A DNA stretch of 64,000 nt from Calliphora vicina (lineage: Eukaryota; Arthropoda; Insecta; Diptera; Calliphoridae), in contig NC_088780.1 in assembly GCF_958450345.1 (NCBI RefSeq), forward strand, positions 126,618,226 to 126,682,225. Direction: 5' to 3'. The notes beneath the pieces are model-generated. The model worked only from the letters and a program-made list of their open reading frames with translations, did no database searches and had not been told where the DNA came from. Shown here piece by piece: positions 59,266 to 64,000 of this stretch (positions are counted from its first letter, which is position 1; each line of letters opens with the position of its first letter). The position numbers were made by a program, and so were the translations under genes.

Positions 59266-60119
59266 GTGAGTTGTATTATTTAATTAATAAAACCAAAAAT
59301 ATTTCAATTTAGTTTGACCTTTTGAAACGTTTTCTTACTAATTAGCAACAATTATTATTATTGAATTATTATGTTATAGCTTATTATAACTCTCTCTATG
59401 TATATTTTATAAAGAATTAATACTAAACAGTTTGGGATAAAATAAATCAAAAATGTTATCTTTTCATATTGATAAATCTTCTAAATTATACACAAAGATA
59501 ACAAATTTTAATTAAATTGAAAAATTCTTAAAATGAATATGGATATATTTTAAATGCATTATAATTACAATTCCATAACAAAACAAGAAACAAAATGTAG
59601 TATTTCTTATCAATTATAGGCACCAGAACAGACATTCTCTAACTACGAGCAGTTCTGTGTGACAGTGAAATGAAATTTCTTTCTAGCTACGAGAAGTAAC
59701 CAGCATAAAAAGTAATTATTTTTCATTCGTCTGCATTTCTTGCTATATGTTGTGGTATTTGCTAAATTTTTAGAAAACTCCAAAAATAAAAAAAAATCAT
59801 TTAAAAGAAAACGAAAGATAAAATAATTTTGTGGGAAATGTGTATTCATAGCATTCTGTTTAACAATGCCTATGCACTATTACTATGAGTTGTTGAATTA
59901 AATATGAAAAGCAATGCAATAGTAGTTTCCTTCAATGAGCAAGGAATTTTAAACTGCAAAATATATTCAAATATGTATGTATTTATATCATTTTATATGA
60001 GAACACACACAAAATAATTTGATAAAATTATATTTTTAAATTTCTTGCAACATTTAAAAAATAATTTAATTGTGCCAAATATGTAGTCTTTATAGGTAGC
60101 AATTGTCAGTAATGTCTGA

Positions 60120-60460
60120 CCAATTTATATATTTTGGGTCATTTGAGACGTATGTTCTCTTAGTTGTGCAGAGATAAGTCAATTGGTTACTTTACTTTAC
60201 TTTAAAAATTTATGTTTTACTGCACTATAGAAAGTAGTAGAGTTGTCAAATGAAGTTTTGTTTACAGAGCGATGTTTTTTTGATGTAAATGTTAAAATAA
60301 CTAACTCAATGTAACGGAAACCATTGACTACTTCGAATCAGCTATTAGACAGTCTCATTATAATCCAAAAGAGTCAATTGGCCCCTTATTAAGACATGTA
60401 AGTGTTAAAATAACTAGTCACGTAGCTAGTTATGTAACTAGTTATCATCCTTAATGGAGG
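60120..60460. repeat. 'actagctacttgactagtta' repeat, copy 3
   Basis: It has 'gataagtcaattggttactt', 'aaaataactagtcacgtagc' and 'tagttatgtaactagttatc', related to 15530-15950 and 27340-27622. It abuts the inverted-repeat element at 60460-60636. Confidence 0.5.
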
Positions 60461-60636
60461 GTGAAATCACTAGTTCTGGAGAGTCTCCTAGAACTGCTGG
60501 GAAGCAGCGTAACAAAATAGGCACAAAAAATCTGAAATTTTTTTAAGATCTCAAACCTTTTCTTTCTGTGCAATTCCCTCTCGCTGAACAACACAACTGC
60601 AGTTCTAGGAGAATGTACCAAACTAGTGATTTTACC
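60460..60636. mobile_element. Short inverted-repeat element, about 177 bp
   Basis: The ends GGTGAAATCACTAGTT and (complement) GGTAAAATCACTAGTTTGGT continue into a shared 'tctcctagaactgc', giving arms of about 33 bp. A similar end text, 'gtgattttacctatca', appears at 15560 in the related repeat. No coding content is present. Confidence 0.65.
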
Positions 60637-61628
60637 TAGTTTAAACAAATAAATATCATGTCATCAATGTATGAAAAGTCTTGGTATAGTAGTTCACAAA
60701 ATATTCGATAATGAATATTATCTTTGAATAGGAGGGAACATCTCCCTTGATCCGAACTACGATCAGTTGATATTGTTCTCAACTGCATACGGTTCTGTTA
60801 TTGTTCTATAAAAACTTATGAAAATTATGCAAATATGAAATGTAAATATAGCTTTCAAACTAGAGCTGCCAGAAAAAACTAATAACGCCATCGTAATCAC
60901 TACTCCCAATTTAACCAAAAACAATGGACAGAAGTCTGGAAAATTTTGGTACATTATTCCCAGAATTAATTTCCACTTTGGCACATCTGAGCCCACAGAG
61001 TGTTGGTGTATATCGTAATGTCAAATCCAAACCAACTTTGATTCACCCCCTGCTAAAATAAAATGAAACCTTGAATATGTTATTAAGTACATTCAGACCC
61101 CGTAGCAGTTTCTGGTTTTTCACAATCTATTTATTGTCTTTAAAGATTCTCTTTAAATTTAATTTGATTTGTATAAAACTAATTTTTATAACATTTAATG
61201 TTAAAGTTCATGCATTAACATTTCTTCTTTCAAAAAGAAACCGTAAAGCAGAGAAGCCCATTTCATAATACAATTGTGCAAGCTAACCACACACATATTC
61301 TTATTCTCTTTGATTTAGTAGTCACTGAGACAGCGACGAATGAACATACTAAGCGGTTCTATTACTATTTTTTATTTTTTTTTTAAATTTTTGTTTATGA
61401 TAACTGAAAGAAATATTTGGATTGTTTAATATATTTCGAACTTTAAAAAATAATTGTAGATTTGTCTGGTTTTTCACCTCAATTTACTTCTGTGAACAAT
61501 TTTTTTTCAGATTTGAAATGATTTTAATCTAAACAACGTAATAAAATAAGAAAAAAAATATTTTACATATTTACAAATTTGTCGAAAATGATTAATATCG
61601 AACTCTCCATTAATGAGCTATGATAATA

Positions 61629-63027
61629 TCGAGCCCTTAGCGCCAAATTATCGTAAGCGACAAAACACAAATTTTACAGCAGAAGGTTTTTTTGATTATT
61701 TGGAAATTTATACATAGAATTAAAAATGTTATGATGCGATATATGTAATATAATTCCGTTCAAGCTATTTGTCTGTTTTTCAAAAATATTTATAACTTTT
61801 GACAATTAAAAATTCATGGAATACTTTATAGAGAAATATGACAAAAAATGTTTTTTATTGAATTTTTGCATAGATAAAAATTTTTCGAATTGAAATAAAA
61901 TTGTTATTTATGAATAGTTTTTAATGAAATTTCACAGTTATGTAAAATTTTCTATTCAAAATGGAAAAATAAAAACTAATTTTGAAATTTATTATCAACA
62001 ATCCCGCAATTCCCAAAAAAGTGTTGAAAAATCCCAAAAATGGAAATTTATAGTTTTTTGGCTATAATATCCATACCAGGGTCGGAGTTATCGGAACCTT
62101 TACAAAATAATTAAAAGCATATTGGGTCATCTAAAATCGGTTACTATATTTTGATATCGAATTTGCGATTTGAGAATTTTTGCCCTAAAGTTTAATTTTA
62201 CATAAAAAATAGGTGTTTTTTGACTGGACCTGGTCCCTTCGGTAACAAAAATTTTTAATTTTTTTTTCATTTAAAATATTTTATGAAAACTTAGCTTTCA
62301 GAAGGTATAAATTCCTTATACATCCTCTTAGAAATTTTTTGTGATAACTTAAAAAGAAAAACAGTTCTTTTTTCCCAAAAAATTAGCGAAAAATCGGCTT
62401 TTTAAAATTTTTTAAATTCAAATGCATATAACTTTGGACTTAGTCATTATTTTTAAACAGTTATTTTTCTATTTGACATATACATATGTTGTTAGTACAA
62501 ATACTGGAGAAAATCGGAAAATATTTAAATACGCTGTTATCAAAAAACTGGAGTAGGTTGGGTAAAAAAAAAGCGCTCGATGAAAAGATTTTATATGCGT
62601 AATTTTTTTTAAAATCGAAACACAAACGAAGAAATAAGATCGTTTTAAAAATGTAACCTACCCGAGGTGTCCTACTTTGAGGACCCTGGTGGACCCATGA
62701 GGTCCATATTCAGAACTTAAACTCGACAGCACTTCTTCTTTGCGCATGTGGAATTTCATTCAAACCAATCTAACCATTTAGAAGTTACAGATTTATTTCC
62801 TTCTTTTTTTTTCTATACCACTATGTGTCGCTTACGATAAAATTCGTTTACTGTAAAATGTAAACATTGACTTACGATAAAACCTTACCCCCTATAATTT
62901 TGAAGTTATTAACAATTTTGACATTCTGAGAACGCTAAAACATCAGTCGGTCCATACAATTTTAATTTTTGCAATAAAAAAAAATTTAGAAAATGTCGCT
63001 TAAGATATTTTGGTGCTAAGGGCTCGA
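61629..63027. mobile_element. TA-flanked element, about 1.4 kb, TIR TCGAGCCCTTAGC
   Basis: The left end TCGAGCCCTTAGCGCCAAAT and right end (complement TCGAGCCCTTAGCACCAAAA) continue through 'tatc-taagcgaca' for about 37 bp. TA lies on both sides (61627-61628 and 63028-63029). A third 'tgtcgcttacgataa' lies inward at 62825. The interior contains two dispersed blocks also found elsewhere (54490-54770 and 1137-1475), so those repeats are probably fragments of this or a related element. No transposase motif was recognised. Confidence 0.85.
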
Positions 63028-64000
63028 TATGTCGCCGACATTTTGTTGACTTGATTATTGTTAACAAATAAAGCCTTAAAAATATTGACATATTTTATTT
63101 AGTTCACTAAACTTTCTCTAAGTGGATCTCTTTTTCGCTCACCAACACCAACACAGTTTTAGCTTTGGACATCTCTGCCGTAAAGGTTTCTTGGTACAGA
63201 AAGAGGGTAGATGTACTTGTGTAAGTTTTAAACTCATGTGTCATATGAAGTCTATGTATTTATTAGGCTATACATTCGAATAATGATAGTTCGATTAATA
63301 GAACAACTTTTTACGAGTAATTATTCGAAGAATTCAAAAACTGCCATTTTCGAATAACGAATATTTCGAATAATTTTTAGAGAATAATTTATTAATATTT
63401 TTTTTTTTATAATTTTTCATAATTTTAAATTTATATAAGTAATAATGTCTATTCCATTATAATTTGTATTATTAAAAAGACATGAAACTTATAAAGGATT
63501 TTTTTTGTAGAGACAGGGAAATCTGTATGGAAATAAAACAGAGAAAACGTTTTGAATGTCCATCCAATTAGCATTATTAATTATATCATTATATGGCATT
63601 AATGTTTAAATATGATTTCGGTCATTCGGCCGTCACGGATATTTTGTATGGATACTAATATTCTATTGTTATAATATTTTTTTATTGTCTAATATTTTAT
63701 GGTCATGGACCGATTCTTACAATTTTCAAAAGAGCTTGTCTTTTTATCAAGCAAAACATTTAAAAAAAATAGCAACTATTTTGAAAATTATCTCACTTTT
63801 TGGTGCATAACTCTGGTTCTACTTGACCGATTTTGCCCATTTTCAATACCAAACATTTTCAATCAACAAGGAATATTTGGAGAAAATTGCATCCACATAC
63901 GTAGTGTGCCAACAACAGACGGACAGATGGATGGAAATAGCTTGATCGATATGATACAAACGGAATGACAAACTTAATATACCCCCATCATTTACTGAGC

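Larger units (their letters stand above)
59266..64000 (+). other. Intron downstream of exon d (continues past window)
   Basis: The intron begins GTGAGT. No exon with the expected kinase C-lobe motifs was found. It contains an 'agctagtta' type repeat (about 60120-60460), a short inverted-repeat element (60460-60636) and a TA-flanked element (61629-63027). A piece of the 'TATACCC' interspersed repeat in reverse lies at about 63620-64000. The stretches 59270-60110, 60640-61620 and 63040-63620 show nothing recognisable. Confidence 0.8.

Noticed and set aside
59266..64000. Search for the next kinase exon (metal-binding Asp loop, C-lobe)
   Set aside because: No stretch reading HLD-x-G-x-x-F-G or later family motifs with splice sites was found; the exon probably lies beyond 64000.
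1..64000. tRNA genes, rRNA, LTR retrotransposons with paired LTRs, reverse-transcriptase or viral integrase ORFs
   Set aside because: By eye I found no tRNA B-box in a cloverleaf context, no paired long direct repeats and no reverse-transcriptase motifs. A tRNAscan or HMM search would be needed to exclude decayed ones.

Overview
This is a very AT-rich nuclear DNA window from an insect, most likely a calyptrate fly (Diptera). That assignment is an inference. It rests on the fly-like FAM20 kinase exons, GT-AG introns, and abundant short repeats carrying 'GTCCGTCCGTCTG' and 'TATACCCT' motifs of the kind that crowd fly genomes. There are no bacterial gene clusters, and no open frame longer than 127 codons.

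One real gene was recognised. Four plus-strand exons (7722-7814, 28951-29194, 58331-58411, 59153-59265) encode about 177 consecutive residues of the kinase domain of a FAM20C-type secretory-pathway protein kinase (the Drosophila relative is CG31145). Splice phases join exactly (codon split 2+1 across the first intron, phase 0 across the second and third). The introns are about 21.1 kb, 29.1 kb and 0.74 kb. The N-terminal exons lie left of the window. The last exons, with the metal-binding Asp loop and C-terminus, are expected to the right of 64000. So essentially the whole window is the interior of one gene.

The rest is intron filled with a dense, layered record of transposable elements, nearly all small non-autonomous or decayed DNA transposons. 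Several can be delimited to the base by terminal inverted repeats and target-site duplications. They include: hAT-type elements with 8-bp duplications (8096-8412, 9230-10354, 43796-44247, 51075-52307); piggyBac with TTAA ends and decayed transposase (17948-19614, and a second at about 19713-20505); TA-flanked elements (585-815, 36383-36610, 26079-26306, 48783-49256, 61629-63027); and a group of unrelated elements all sitting in 3-bp TTA/TAA duplications (24981-25442, 27626-27883, 32818-34233, 42275-43311, 44369-44495). DDE transposase relics lie at about 3110-3490 and 32590-34590. A 700-bp interspersed repeat with three internal units occurs at 27921-28628, 39464-40180, 45262-46000 and, interrupted, 41977-43443.

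Nesting is common: a foldback element in a small TA element in a transposase relic (32.6-34.6 kb), and two hAT insertions plus two CTAG...TATATAGA insertions in copies of one 'TGTCACGTACG' repeat (9.1-11.2 kb and 50.7-53.0 kb). I found no tRNA, rRNA or CRISPR array, no nested protein gene, and no convincing evidence of a new functional system. The most interesting material is the transposon stratigraphy and several long self-complementary hairpins carried inside a transcribed gene.
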